From: Tetmemena sp. SeJ-2015 | Lineage: Eukaryota; Ciliophora; Spirotrichea; Sporadotrichida; Oxytrichidae | NCBI GenBank assembly: GCA_027382625.1 | Contig: JAJKFJ010021056.1 | Location: 1 to 35,348, forward strand | DNA length: 35,348 nucleotides | Direction: 5' to 3' | Part shown: one piece after another, positions 22,401-33,856 of the stretch | Layout: each line of letters begins with the position of its first letter | How positions within the stretch are numbered: the first letter of the stretch is position 1 | The notes under the pieces: generated by a model | Seen by the model: the letters and a program-made list of their open reading frames with translations, nothing else | What the model was told of the DNA's origin: nothing | The model's database searches: none | Made by a program: the position numbers and the translations under genes

Positions 22401-25400
22401 CATTTGCTTCTTTTGTTAGTTGAATACTAGACAGTCAAGGATGAAATCGATGAGTAGCTCTTTCCTTATAGATAATCATTTGTTGAGATTTAATTTCAAA
22501 ATATCAATTACTCTTTCCTGACCTTGGAGGAGAGGAGTTCACTCTCATCATAAACTGACAGCAGCAAAGAATGATCACCTCCGTTTTAGCTGAGTTTAGA
22601 TTTGAGTTTGGCAAATATCTCGAATAAGTCGTTCTCTGTGATGAGTATGATGTAAGACTTAGCTTGCTGTCGTTGGTAGCAATCCAGGTATATCACTTGC
22701 CAGTCGAATAGCTTTTTCAAAGGCTGCTATGAAGAGTTGCCTGCGTACTGTGGCACTATAAGCTTCAAGTTCTTCATGTTATTCAGGAAGTGTGAAGTCA
22801 CCTTGAATACCTTTCTCATAAAATATAGTCATAGACACGATGAGCTTATGAATTCTGTTGATGATAGATACTTAGGTGATTTTATGACACTCTGCAAGCT
22901 AGTTGAGTGAAATTGGAAGATTCTTGGGATCGAGCTCAGTGTCCATCATGTCTTCAGTGTCATTCTTAACCAGGTATTTCTTCCTCTTAATCTCATCAAT
23001 CTCGTCACTCATTGGCTCTAGGTTTTTATCCACTTTGATCGAGCAGGTTCCATCTCTCACCTCCAATACCAATTAGTCAAAGATTCGCTTGCATATTTAC
23101 TCTTAAACTCCAACTGCCGACTAAATTGACTCTAACTCCTAAGCTGTGACTATGTCGCCTACAGCTATCTTTTCTCCAATTTCAATTTACGAAGATTTGC
23201 CTTGGTCATTATTGACTGGAGCAGCCAGCCCATGAATCTTAAGGTGAACGTGGATCTCTTATTGCGAGAGGCAGGACAAGTCGTCATAGAAGGAGTACAC
23301 GCAGAAGGTGTTCTCGATATGCACTTAGTATCCTTCAGGGGCTTCATACTCACCCTCATCTTCTTCATCACTCTAAATTGGATGAGACCTGTGAGAATGA
23401 GGAGTGAATATATATAATTGAATTAAATAAGTGGGATCAAAATCTTCAGTTCTCTCCATCTAATCCATAAATAATTTATTGATCCTTGCCAGTTTGGCTT
23501 TACTTTAGTGTGAATACTCTTTGCCTGATAACTCCAAACTCTCTGAAGATTAGCTGCATAGTTGAGTAGTTCTTTTTCTCCAGTGGTGCTTTGATTTCAA
23601 CTCCCTCGATTGCCTTAAGTTTTCCAAAGTCTAGAATTGACTGCTCATAGCCATAAGCATACATGAAAAGCATGGACCTTAACTCCGTGTTCAGAATTTC
23701 ATAGTTAGTGATTCTGAGGTAAGAATTGTTAGCCTACCTTACAAGGTAGATAGTCTCTTGACAATGCTTGAGCGAGCCAAACTGTAGACTGGTTTGATCA
23801 GGCCTCCACTGGTAGTCGGCCATAGCCATAGGATCATACTTACTCACCAATACTAGTCTAATCACGAAGTGGTCTCACATAATAGACTTTTGTCTTTTGT
23901 TTTATTGGTCAAGTCCGAAATACTTTTCATAGGCGATGACAAGAGCTAGAGGAGAGTTTTGAGAATCTTCATAACTTGATTGCTGTTGTGTAGGGAGTTT
24001 GACTATCTCTGATACCATTTACTAAGTCTGATTGAATCTCTGATAGTCTGTTCCAAAGTAAAGCTAAATAAATGGATTCATATTGATATTATAGAATTAA
24101 AAGCATGAGGTCTTGGGAGTATTTGGTTTCAGGTTCTGTGATTGAGAGCACCATGTGCTGAGACATCTACCCCCTCTTCATGTTGAGCTGAATATTTCTG
24201 AGATTAGAATCAGTCACTCTCAAAGGAAGCACCTCAGAGTAAACTGTTTGGTAAGCCTCATAAATCACAGACTTCTCAAAGTCAGTGCTCATTCAATACA
24301 ATAAAATTAATAGAGAAATTTCTAACTTATTAAGGCAGTTAATTGACTTCTCTTAAACGAGTCCCTTCTTCTTTTTGTCGTGCTTGCCGAGGATGACTCT
24401 ATTATTCTTGTCATAGTCCAGCTTGTAAGTGTCGTTGAAAAATAGTCTGTGCTCCACAGCCAAAGTCCACTTGTCACTAAGCCCAATAGTCATGGGAGTT
24501 ATAAAATATATTCTTAATTAATTTTAAGAGTAGCGACTGTGTTGTGGGACTACAGTGCCAAGTGGTCCTTGCTTGGGTTCTTATTTCTTCTACCTTAGAT
24601 TGATCCTCCTCCTAGACTAGACCCAGCATCAAGTTCAGCATCCAAATCACCATCAGGAATTGCATTTGGGTCCTCAAAGTTATCAATCCTCTCCTCCAAA
24701 GAGATGTCATGCATTTACTTAATAAATTAAATTCGATTTGCATCTTAAAGCCTCTTCCAGTGGTAGTTGTTCTAGCTTTTCTTTTCTAAGCAGCTGATTA
24801 GAGGGGGCCACTGCCTCCTCTCTTGATCATGGTCAGATTGTTGAGGATGAGTTAGCAAAGGTCTCCTAAGTGGTCCTCCTCAAACAGCTTCATGTTTCCA
24901 TCCACCAGCAGCATCAAATCCTCGAATATCAAGTCAAAGCTGTGCTAGAGGCACTTCTCAGAGTCAAAGGCAATTACTCTGATCACCAGCTGAGGCTCAT
25001 CACATTTCAAGAAGTTTACCATCAGTTGGTAGGCACCACCATTCAACTCTATTCCCTCACGCTTTATCAGTTTGAAGTGATCCATTGAGAGAGAGTCATC
25101 TCCATAGAAAGGAGAAATGGTCCTACCTAGGTTGAGAGTCACATAGACTGGATTTATCTCGTTGAAAAGAGCAAAGTTTTCAACCAGCTGCTGCTTTATC
25201 TTATTTTGTAATTGAATCATCTGGTGGTTAGACACTGGGTCCTGGAACTCAAACAAGTAAACCTGGAATTGAAGTAATTGCAAAAATTTAATTTGAAGAT
25301 TGTATACTTAGTGAGGTTGCTGTCAAAAGTTTTCTCTCGATAGAGATCAATGAAGTTGAAGTTCTTTTGATCAAGCAGAAAACCAACCTCAATGAAATGA

Positions 25401-28400
25401 TTGAGCTGCTTAAGAGGCAGTTCTTCTTTTGCAAAAGGATCCATGATATGATAATCTTCCACAGATTGATTGTTCTCGTTGCTCGACTGGGATGAGAGCT
25501 TTCTATTGTAAGTTGACTGGGAGTTATTTCCACCCATTCCAAAATCCTTAAAGCTAGTGTCTACAGTACTTTTCTAAGGTGAACTGATAGGAGCATAGCC
25601 ACTCACAAAGGTGTTTGAGTTTGAAATAAGGTTGTTCATCTTCTTAGGAGATGTCTCTAGAGCAATTGCGAAAGTACCCCAACCACCTTGAGCAACCAAG
25701 TTACTCTACTTCTTCAGCTTCTTGATCTCTCTATCTATTTCAAGCTTCAAAAGCTCAGTCTTTTCCAATCTAGCTCTCAACTCCTCTTAGCGGTCTGCAT
25801 CTTCCTTCTTAACTCTCTTTATAGTCTCTTAGTGCTCCTTTATAAGTTCATCAATCCTCTAGTTATGCATCTTTGTGAGTTCCTCTTAGAGTGCAAACTC
25901 TTTCTGCTTCTATTGCTTGTGTAGCACTCCAAGATCTCTTCCGTACTCTATCTTGATGCGGTTCACTTCTGCAAAGTGCTAGTCTTTGAGGAGACGCATC
26001 TAATCATTCAGCTCATTTATCTGCTTTTAGAACATGAGCCTAGTCTCTCTGACTCGTTCTTTTAAAGCTTGGTTCTCTGAGTTTAAGATCTCCACTATCC
26101 TTTTCTCAGATGACTTAAATAGCACAGAGTCTTAAAAGTATGTAGATAATATCTGATATTTTTGAGAGGCGACTGCTCCTCCAAGAGGATTATTGGAAGC
26201 AGGTCTGCTGCTTGCAGAACCAGGAATAGAATTATTAGTTTGCTGATTTTGCCTTTGAGAGTGGAATAGCAAATCTCTAAATGTGTTGGTAGCAGTGTTT
26301 GGAGATTGAATAGCTTGCACTTGGTTGTTTTACTAGTTCACTGATATTCTATTGAGAGGATTCATGGCATTTTGTTGCTGAGCTGATGCTGCATCAATCG
26401 CATTTCATTAAATGAAAATGGGAAGTTGATAAGCAAATATATTTGGCTGTTCGTTGAGAGTAGAGTGTCTTTGAATTTACATGAGTAAGGTGGAATTCTT
26501 TGGAATGTCGACTGACTGTCTGCTACTTCTGGTTTAGGAACCACTGCCGGTGGCTGCTGGCATGCCGTTGTTGCTCAGCATAGCGTTGTTAGCGAAGAAC
26601 TTGAAATTAGCTGAAGGACTGTTAGCTACAGCTACATTTCCACTTCCAGTCACTACCAGTGCGTCTGAGTTCTAATGCATTAAGAAGCCACTAGTCATTC
26701 TAGCTAAAATATTTAACCAAATCCATGCGCTTAAAATTCACTTTAGGATATTTTACGTTGCTGCCATTATCTAAGAAATTATCACAAAAGAGTAGAATAA
26801 CAAGACATCATTGACTTCTTCATCAATTATGCCCAGATCTTAGAGCTGCAGCTACTCTTATTCTTGCTGTTTTTGTAGCTGCTTGAGTTCTTCTTGCTGT
26901 TCTCGTTCTTGCTCAGAGTAGATCTCGTTAATCTAGTTATTCAGTCTATGCATGATAAAAATATATAATAATTAGTTTCATGCATGATAAAAATATATAA
27001 TAATTAGTTTCATGCAGTTAAACCTTGAGATCTTGGCGTTCTTACTGTAAGTCCAAGAGCTTCTCCTGCTGTCTGCTCTAAAATTAAGCAAAGTGGATCA
27101 TAAAAACATAGAAGTATAGGATTCTGGTGGCTGCGAAGTACTTGGAGTAGATTTCTTGCACTAACCTCTTGTCAGTCTTGGATTATAGCAGGTCGAACAG
27201 TTATACCATATCGATTGAGTTCTAGGACTTTGAGTCTTTGTAGATCTCAGACAGCACTGATAGCAATACCTCACACAGTAAGAATTAAATTCTTCTTAAG
27301 TAAAGATAATAAAGTAAGAATTAAATTCTTCTTAAGTAAAGATAATAAAGTTCATTAGGGTGTTTGTAATAGCACTACTCTATGGAGGTTATGTATTGGT
27401 GAGAAGGCTTCAGATTGCTGTTCATTAGCATCGAAGAGGGGGTAGGGGTGGTAGGATCTAGGAACTTATTTTATTCTACTTGATCATCCTAACTCTGTAA
27501 TTAGAGCACGCTCTGCTCTTCATTTCTGAGTCTCTCATATTTCTAGATTGGGTCCTCTTGAAGCGCTAGCTGACTCTAAGAATTGCCACTCTCTACTTAA
27601 CTCAGTCCGCCGAGGAGGAATCCCATGCCTGCTCCTCCCATTCCCATCTTCCCAGAGAGTCTGGCAGTTGCGCTTGGTGGGTCTAAAATGTCTGAGGACT
27701 TCACGTTCATAATTAATATTTTATGGCTTCTTAATAATTCAGCATCTGAGTGAGTGCGAATTAACCTTCTTTGATTTCATTCTCAAGTTTCTAATAGTCA
27801 AAGTTGTCTTCTCTCACTCGGTCCACTTCAAAGTTCATGAACCCTATCACCTCCTTCACATATCGCAAACTCTCCTTAATGATGGTGTACATAAAATTCA
27901 ACAGAAATAGCATATATGTTAGACTGTCATGTAGACCTCTCTCTGAATCTCCAACTCAGTCTTCCTCATCTCTTGAGTCAAATTGCCCATGTCCTTTTCC
28001 AGAGTTCTCTCCAGGAATCGCTTCTGCAGCTCTAGCTTCTTGTAGTTGTTGATGAGGTACTCTAGTTTTAAGGAGTTGAGAGTGCGTTCCTTCTGTTCTA
28101 TGTTGAGTCGCTTCTGCGTCACATCCCTGATGTTGTCGACTTTAGACAGTTGCTAGTTGTAGCATAAAGTAAAGACATAATAATCTACTCTAATGTAGTC
28201 TTCATCGATCTCTTTAAGCCTGGAGGAGAGTTGAGTAATGATAAGGTTGAGCTCTTCAGTCTAGGCTTGGTGAGATTGAGAGGACTGCTCCTACTGGTTG
28301 AGTAGGGTTTCCACCTATTCTTGCAATTCCCTATTTGATTGCTCCGTTGAAGCCAGTCTTTCTTTGAGCTGTTCCAACAAATTGTCTTTCGATACTGCGT

Positions 28401-30124
28401 CTTTACTTTTTTTCTTGCATTTCCTTGAGCTTTTCCCGGGTCTCATAGCCGCACTGACTCCTTCAGCTTACCCCTTGTAGGCTGCCATTTTGTTTTTGTA
28501 TAATTTTTTGAGTTTATAAATCCCCTTTTCCCTTTTAAAATAAATTCCCCCCAAGATTTTTTCTTTTTCAAGTTGCCCCTGACCCTTCTTTCAGCCTTTC
28601 TCAAACTAGTTTAATCATAAACCCGACATTATTGACAAAAATGTTTTTTTAGTTCTCAATGCTGGAGATGAGTGCCTCTCTTTACTGATCGTCCAAGATC
28701 TCCTGGGGCACTCCTCTCAGAGTTTGGAAAGTCTGAAGCAGCAACCCACCTGCGAGTCTGTGCACTTTTTCAAACTCCTGGTTCTAGTCACTGATCTTCT
28801 AAGCATAGTCTATATCCTCTGCTGACTGAGGCAACTCCAGTTACAAAACAAAAGTCAATTATATGGGTGGGTAAATTAAAAAATAAACCCTTTCCCTTTA
28901 AAAATTAAATTTTTTCCCAATTTAAAAAAATTTTTTTAAATTCCTTGTCCTTCTGCGCAAGCTGCTGCTTAAACTGCTCTTCTTTTTTGGCATTGTCCAC
29001 GACTTGCACATTAAGTCTTGACATAGACAGTTTAGACTGGAAACTGGAGGCTATTCCTGCTGCAAGTGCATTCAAGGGAGACAAAGGTTTGTTATTTGGG
29101 TTCACTGCAGTCACAGACGCCTGAGAATTAATAAATCATGCATTAAATTAGGTTGGATCTTTTCTAACTCAAGCTTAGCCGTTTTAAGAGTGTTGATAAG
29201 CTTCTTTTAATTGTCTTTCAGAGAGAGAACCTTGTTCACGATTAACTAAATAGCCTCTAATTGTAACTGTCCTTGAGCATTTTAGGTTTCTCTGTCTTAG
29301 CTACTTGGTAAGACTCCTTAGGAAGCCTGATTTAAAATTTTCAATGAGTAAAAATAATTGAATTTGCTTGTGAGCTGACGGTGGCTTCTCTTTACTGCTC
29401 TCTATCCGTCTCAACGACTACACTATCCTTGGGGGCGAAAGTGCTAGTTGGCTTGTTTTGCAATTTCTATGAGTTGAGAGCATTCTCTTGATCTATAGAA
29501 TAAGGTTTTAAACCACATAATTTTGGAGAGTGTTACCTTCATTTCTGTTTGTAAAGAAGAACCTAAGGAGTTGAATATCTTTGGGCCTCACTCCATATGG
29601 AGAGTTGAACGCCTTGTCAAATATCCACAGCAGCGCTTCAATTTGAGTGGCCGGTGGGATCTGCTCGTAAGTCTGATTGTCTGTGGGTGTGGGTATCTGC
29701 ACTTTCTAATTCAGCTCTTACTCGCACTGGTAAATGAAGTGCTTATCTATCACAAATTTCCCCTTTTTCTATTATGATCTTTGTGCTTCTATTTTTTGGG
29801 TTCTGAAAAGAAGATTTTCTTTCATGAACTTTTTAAACCCTTGCTTCTTAGGCGTTTGAAGGTTTGAGGATCACCCTTTACCGGCTGAGAGGACACCTGA
29901 CTCCGCAGGAAACTGGATGTTCACCAAAGCCCCAAAACCAAATTTTAATTAAATTAAGGCGAAAAATATATAATGAAGGGCAAAAGTAAAAGGGAGATTC
30001 AAAAATTTAATAGGGCTGCTTACTTGGAATTAAAGTAAGAGCCTGATTTGATGAGACCCATTTTTGTTTATTCTTTCTTCATTTGCTCCACTGCTTAGTA
30101 GAGTATGGAGTTATTCTAAATCTC
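19446..30124 (-). CDS. Giant protein: N-terminal coiled coils, C-terminal beta-rich half
   Basis: Minus-strand gene with the stop TGA at 19448-19446. Its start is expected near 30124, where this copy reads CTCCTAGGC instead of the CTCCATAGC implied by the clean inverted copy, so the ATG is lost here. In total it would be about 3,000 residues. The first part contains IEALLWIFDKAFNSPYGVRP (about 29600). Coiled coils follow at 27900-29000 (RNIEQKE-type heptads), near 26880-26930 (EQEREQQEELKQLQKQQEQ) and at 25690-26100, then a Ser/Asn-rich linker. From about 25450 down to 19450 the protein looks globular and beta-rich, for example NPVYVTLNLGRTISPF, EVKLPFTKQNEQSVFLEVSV and KRGFRFSLTNSESIVPD. Coiled coil followed by C2-like beta domains is an arrangement seen in basal-body and transition-zone proteins; I offer that only as a lead. 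At least ten IESs and two introns can be placed. It may be two genes split near 24490. One frame change near 24310 is unresolved. Confidence 0.6.
19636..19831 (-). other. Candidate long IES, pointer TTGAG, 191 bp
   Basis: TTGAG at 19636-19640 and 19827-19831. Removing 191 bp joins ..DDLLFDVSEIL to KDSRSFLVEPQRREELARYL and extends the frame to the stop at 19446. Without it the gene stops near 19770 and the well-formed C-terminal exon is orphaned. It is the longest IES candidate here. Confidence 0.6.
20057..20112 (-). other. Candidate IES, pointer TGAGTG, 50 bp
   Basis: TGAGTG at 20057-20062 and 20107-20112. Removing 50 bp joins ..STFFNQPLTNHS to CNLKRYFVYFIDPPLGV and corrects the frame. No GT-AG pair does the same. 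Confidence 0.75.
20322..20360 (-). other. Candidate IES, pointer TGAAGG, 33 bp
   Basis: TGAAGG at 20322-20327 and 20355-20360. Removing 33 AT-rich bases gives ..YEESFTFKLETILTKDE in the same frame. The 6-bp repeat and sharp composition change are the evidence. Confidence 0.6.
20452..20493 (-). other. Candidate IES, pointer AATAA, 37 bp
   Basis: AATAA at 20452-20456 and 20489-20493. Removing 37 bp joins ..AAASHSHSLI to VQVKYESIELAEKEW and repairs the frame. Confidence 0.7.
20635..20682 (-). other. Candidate IES, pointer AACTT, 43 bp
   Basis: AACTT at 20635-20639 and 20678-20682. Removing 43 bp joins ..LKNKLQSTAS to QGATTNSLMSMGDGGNS. A GT-AG reading of the same stretch does not give the correct frame. 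Confidence 0.7.
20887..20910 (+). repeat. Short ATATT-type tandem repeat in a non-coding segment
   Basis: About five perfect 5-bp units of the ATATT type. It lies between the coding pieces ..NTGFKDSLL and KLPDVVTDFVTAF, so it belongs to an intron or IES whose edges I did not fix. Confidence 0.7.
21498..21540 (-). other. GT-AG intron (43 bp)
   Basis: Begins GTAGGG and ends ATAACAG on the minus strand. Joins ..EQSGVLSY to LGYQKTSIYQDKIELW in frame. Confidence 0.65.
21616..21637 (-). other. Candidate IES, pointer ATC, 19 bp
   Basis: ATC at 21616-21618 and 21635-21637. Removing 19 bp joins ..NQIENRVDKD to NVPYKLLYLGVPDIS and repairs the frame. A 3-bp pointer is weak; the restored protein is the main support. 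Confidence 0.5.
24477..24553 (-). other. GT-AG intron (77 bp) joining the two halves of the giant gene
   Basis: Begins GTAGTC and ends GGCTTAG on the minus strand. Splicing gives ..NPSKDHLAL to DKWTLAVEHRLFFNDTYK. The alternative is two genes: a stop TGA at 24492-24490 overlapping an ATG at 24493. Confidence 0.5.
26709..26753 (-). other. Candidate IES, pointer ATATTT, 39 bp
   Basis: ATATTT at 26709-26714 and 26748-26753. Removing 39 bp deletes a TGA and gives ..SQIMAATQNILARMTSGF, with both flanks in the same frame. The right arm has a different, shorter sequence here. Confidence 0.55.
26948..27016 (-). other. Candidate 32-bp IES in tandem duplicate, pointer ATGCA
   Basis: ATGCA occurs at 26948, 26980 and 27012, exactly 32 bp apart, enclosing two identical AT-rich units. 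The right arm has one unit. Removing all units leaves ..KVQLHRLNNQINEIYSEQE in frame; with one unit left in, the frame is lost. Confidence 0.75.
27277..27351 (-). other. Candidate 36-bp IES in tandem duplicate, pointer AGT
   Basis: AGT at 27277, 27313 and 27349 bounds two identical 36-bp AT-rich units; the right arm has one. Full removal gives ..YKHPNELCEVLLSVLSE. Each unit is also open in frame, so a 12-residue coding repeat cannot be excluded. Confidence 0.6.
27886..27933 (-). other. Candidate IES, pointer TGTA, 44 bp
   Basis: TGTA at 27886-27889 and 27930-27933. Removing 44 bp deletes a TGA and joins ..ELEIQREVY to TIIKESLRYVKEVIGF. Confidence 0.65.
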
Positions 30125-30370
30125 CTAGGCAAGAAGGGGGCTTTTGAAAGTTTTGCTGACCTTTATAAAAATTCTTTCTCTAAATTCAATTTTATAGAAA
30201 AGTTAAAAATGGTGGAAAACAAAGATTCACTTTTTGAATATTTCTATGGGAAATTTTTTTAAAAGAGAAAAGCAAATTTTATCGAGAAATCAAATTTCAG
30301 TTTTTTTTTAATTTTTTTTAACCTTGCTTTATCTTGAAGAGCTGGGGGGAAGAGGCAAAAATCCCTCCTA

Positions 30371-30719
30371 ACCTTACTTTTGATCTTATTTAAATTTAAA
30401 TTACAAATATCTCACAAAAAAATTTTATTAAAAAAAAACTCCTCCTCTTTAAATTTAAATTATCTATTATTTTTTTGCTCATTCTCAAATAAAATTTTTT
30501 TTTTTTTTTTAACATTTTTTAAGTTTTAAAATTTAAATTAAGAAATTTTCAACAAAACCCCTTTTTATAAAAGTTTTTTAATTCCAACCCCAAAAAGCTA
30601 AAAAAGTAAAGGCATAAATATTTTTTTTTTAGTTTTAAATTTCAAGTTTTGGGAAATTATTCATTTAATTAAAATTTTTCAATTAAAGAAAAATTTTAAA
30701 ATTTTTGGGTTTTTTTTTT
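30371..30719. other. Low-complexity core of the inverted repeat
   Basis: About 350 bp made mostly of long A and T runs and some C and G runs (for example an 18-base T run near 30497-30514). No gene can be read. The two sides do not pair cleanly. It resembles low-quality consensus rather than natural sequence. Confidence 0.6.
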
Positions 30720-31048
30720 CTTTGGGGGATTTTTGCCCCCCCAGCTCTTCAAGATAAAGCAAGGTAAAAACAAATTAAAAACATGAATTGATTCTCGATG
30801 ATTTTGCTTTCTCTCTTAATTAAGATCATTTACATACGATATTCATAAGTGATCTTTGTTCTCACCATTTTAACTTTCTATAACATTGAATTATAGAGAA
30901 AGAATTTATAAAGGTCAGCAACTTTCAAAAGCCCTTCTGCTATGGAGCATCAGAATAACTCCATAGCTCTCAGCTAAGCTAGTGGAGCAAATGAAGAAAG
31001 AATAAAACAAGTAGGTCTCATCAAATCAGACTCCTACATCAATTCCAA

Positions 31049-31135
31049 GTAAGCAGCCTATAATATTTTGAATCTCTATTTATCCTTGATTCTTCTTCAT
31101 TATTTTTGCGCTTAATTTGAATTCAAATTTGGTAG
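31049..31135 (+). other. GT-AG intron (87 bp)
   Basis: Begins GTAAGC and ends TTGGTAG. Joins ..KSDSYINSK to DLMNIQFLRSQ in frame. The matching stretch of the left arm is too damaged to confirm it. Confidence 0.65.
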
Positions 31136-33544
31136 GGACTTGATGAACATCCAGTTCCTGCGGAGTCAGGTATCTTCTTAACCAGTAAAGATGAATCCAC
31201 AAGCCTTCAAGACGCCTAAGAGAGCAGAATCTTCCCTAAAAAAGATCATGAAAGAGTCTTTCTTCGCAGGAGATCTAAACTAGAAGCGACAAGATCAGTA
31301 ATAGCAATAGGAGAAATTTGTGATAGATAAGCACTTCATTTACCAGTGCGAGTAAGAGCTGAATTAGAAAGTGCAGATACCCCCCCACAGACAATCAGAC
31401 TTACGAGCAGATCCCACCGGCCACTCAAATTGAAGCGCTGTGTGGATTTTGACAAGGCGTTCAACTCTCCATATGGAGTGAGGCCCAAAGAATTCAACTC
31501 CTTAGGTTTTCTTTACAAACAGAAATGAAGGTAACACTCTCCAAAATTATGGTTTTAAAATTCTTTATAATCAAGAGAATGTTCAATTTAATAGAAATGC
31601 AAAACAAGCCAACTAAACCTTTCCCCCCAAGGATAGTTATCGTTGAGACCCCCCCAAAAGAGCAGTAAAAGAAGGCAGCTAACAGCTTAAAACCAAAATA
31701 CGGCTTTCCCCCAAAAGTTTTACCAATAGCTAGACAGAGAACCTAAAATGCTCAAGGACAGTTTACAATTAGAGGCCCATTTAGTTAAAAGTGAACAAAG
31801 GTTTTTCTCTTGAAAGACAATTAAAAGAAGCTTTTCAAACTCTTAAAAAAGGCTAAACTTGAGTTAGAAAAGATCCAACCTAAATTTTGGGCGGCGTCCC
31901 GTGCTGCAGTGAACCCAAAAAACAAAAACCCTTTTCTCCCTTGAATGCCCCCTTGCGCAGGAAATACCTCCAGTTTCCATCAAAACTGTCCCCCTTCAAA
32001 CTTAAGTGCAAGTCCCCTTTCAATGCCCAAAAAAAGAAGAGCAGTTTAAGCGCAGCTTGCGCAGAAGGACAAGGAAAGTTTTTTTTAAAGTTAATAAAAT
32101 TTTTTAAGGAAGGGTTTACCCCCCTTAATTTCCCACCCATATAAGACTTTTGTTTTTAACTGGAGTTGCCTCAGTCAGCAAGGAATGACTATGCTTAGAA
32201 GATCAGTGACTAGAACCAGGAGTTTGAAAAAGTGCACAACTGCAGGTGGGTTGCTGCTTCAGACTTTCCAAACTTGAAGGAGTGCCCCAGGAGATTTGGA
32301 CGATCAGTAAAGAGAGGCACTCATCCCCCCCACATTTGAAAAATAGTTTGAGAAGCTGAGACAGGTCTAGGACATCTTTCTGGACGAAAACTCTGCACTT
32401 TATGAAAAGAAGGCTGAATTAATAACTGGAGACTATGAACAAAAAAAAACCCAATACTTGGAGTCAGAGGCTTAGTGTGACCCGAGAAGGAAGAGCAGAT
32501 CATCAAACTCAAGAGTGAAATGTTAGTAGCCAAGAACAAAATGGCAGCCTACAAAGCTAAGCTGAAGGAGTCAGTGTCAGGCTATGAGACCAGGAAGCTC
32601 AAGGAAATGCAAAAAACCAAAACCCCCCTTCGGACAATTTTTTGGAACAGCTCAAAGAAAACTGGCTTCAACGGAGCAATCAAAAAGGGAATTGCAAGAA
32701 TAGGTGGAAACCCTACTCAACCAGTAGGAAGTCCTCTAATCTCACCAAACCTAGACGAAGAGCTCAACCCTTTTCATTCTCCTCCCTCCAGGCTTAAAGA
32801 ACATTGAAGACTACATCACAACTGTCAAAGTCGACAACATCAGGGATGTGACGCAGAAGCGACTCAACATAGAACAGAAGGAACGCCTCCAACTCCTTAA
32901 AACTAGAGTACCTCTCAAAACTACAAGAAGCTAGAGCTGCAGAACGATTCCTGGAGAGAACTCTGGAAAAGGACATGGGCAATTTGACTCAAGAGATGAG
33001 GAAGACTGAGTTGGAGATTCAGAGAGAGGTCTACATGACCCGTCAAAGTTTCCCCCGGTTAAAAATGTACACCATATTAAGGAGATTTCGATATGTGAAG
33101 GAGGTGATAGGGTTCATGAACTTTGAAGTGGCCGAGGTAGAGAGGAAACTTTGAATGAACTTGAGAAAGAAATCAAAGAAGGTTAAGCATATAATTGAAC
33201 GTGAAGTCCCAGACATTTTAGACCCCCAAGCGCAACTGCCAGACTCTCTGGGAAGATGGGAAGGGAGGAGCGGGATGGGATTCCCCTCGGGGACTGAGTT
33301 AAGTGAGAGTGGCAATTCTTAAGCAGCTAGCGCTTCAAGAGGACCCAATCTAGAAATATGAGAGACTCAGAAATGAAGAGCAGAGCGTGCTCTAATTACA
33401 GAGTTAGGATGATCAAGTAGAATAAAATAAGTTCCTAGATCCTACCACCCCTACCCCCTCTTCGATGCTAATGAACAGCAATCTGAAGCCTTCTCACCAA
33501 TACATAACCTCCATAGAGTAGTGCTATTACAAACACCCTAATGA

Positions 33545-33583
33545 ACTTTATTATCTTTACTTAAGAAGAATTTAATTCTTACT
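33545..33583 (+). other. Single-copy counterpart of the 36-bp IES, pointer ACT
   Basis: ACT at 33545-33547 and 33581-33583 flanks one 36-bp unit, against two units in the left arm (27277-27351). Confidence 0.6.
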
Positions 33584-33819
33584 GTGTGAGGTATTGCTAT
33601 CAGTGCTGTCTGAGATCTACAAAGACTCAAAGTCCTAGAACTCAATCGATATGGTATAACTGTTCGACCTGCTATAATCCAAGACTGACAAGAGGTTAGT
33701 GCAAGAAATCTACTCCAAGTACTTCGCAGCCACCAGAATCCACTTTGCTTAATTTTAGAGCAGACAGCAGGAGAAGCTCTTGGACTTACAGTAAGAACGC
33801 CAAGATCTCAAGGTTTAAC

Positions 33820-33856
33820 TGCATGAAACTAATTATTATATATTTTTATCATGCAT
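33820..33856 (+). other. Single-copy counterpart of the 32-bp IES, pointer TGCAT
   Basis: TGCAT at 33820-33824 and 33852-33856 flanks one 32-bp unit. Removing it gives ..QDLKVQLHRLNNQINEIYSE in frame. The left arm has two units (26948-27016). Confidence 0.75.

Larger units (their letters stand above)
25370..30370 (-). repeat. Left arm of a long inverted repeat
   Basis: Matches 30720-35348 in reverse complement. At the outer end paired coordinates sum to 60718 (25370 pairs with 35348), and near the core to about 61070, so indels accumulate inward. The outer part is nearly identical in both arms. This arm looks damaged at about 28480-28620, 28860-28940 and 29760-30340 (homopolymer runs, lost reading frame) and clean elsewhere. 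Confidence 0.9.

Noticed and set aside
29925..29945. CCCCAAAA-like motif resembling hypotrich telomere repeat
   Set aside because: Only one imperfect unit, inside a region with homopolymer errors. No tandem array, so not a telomere.
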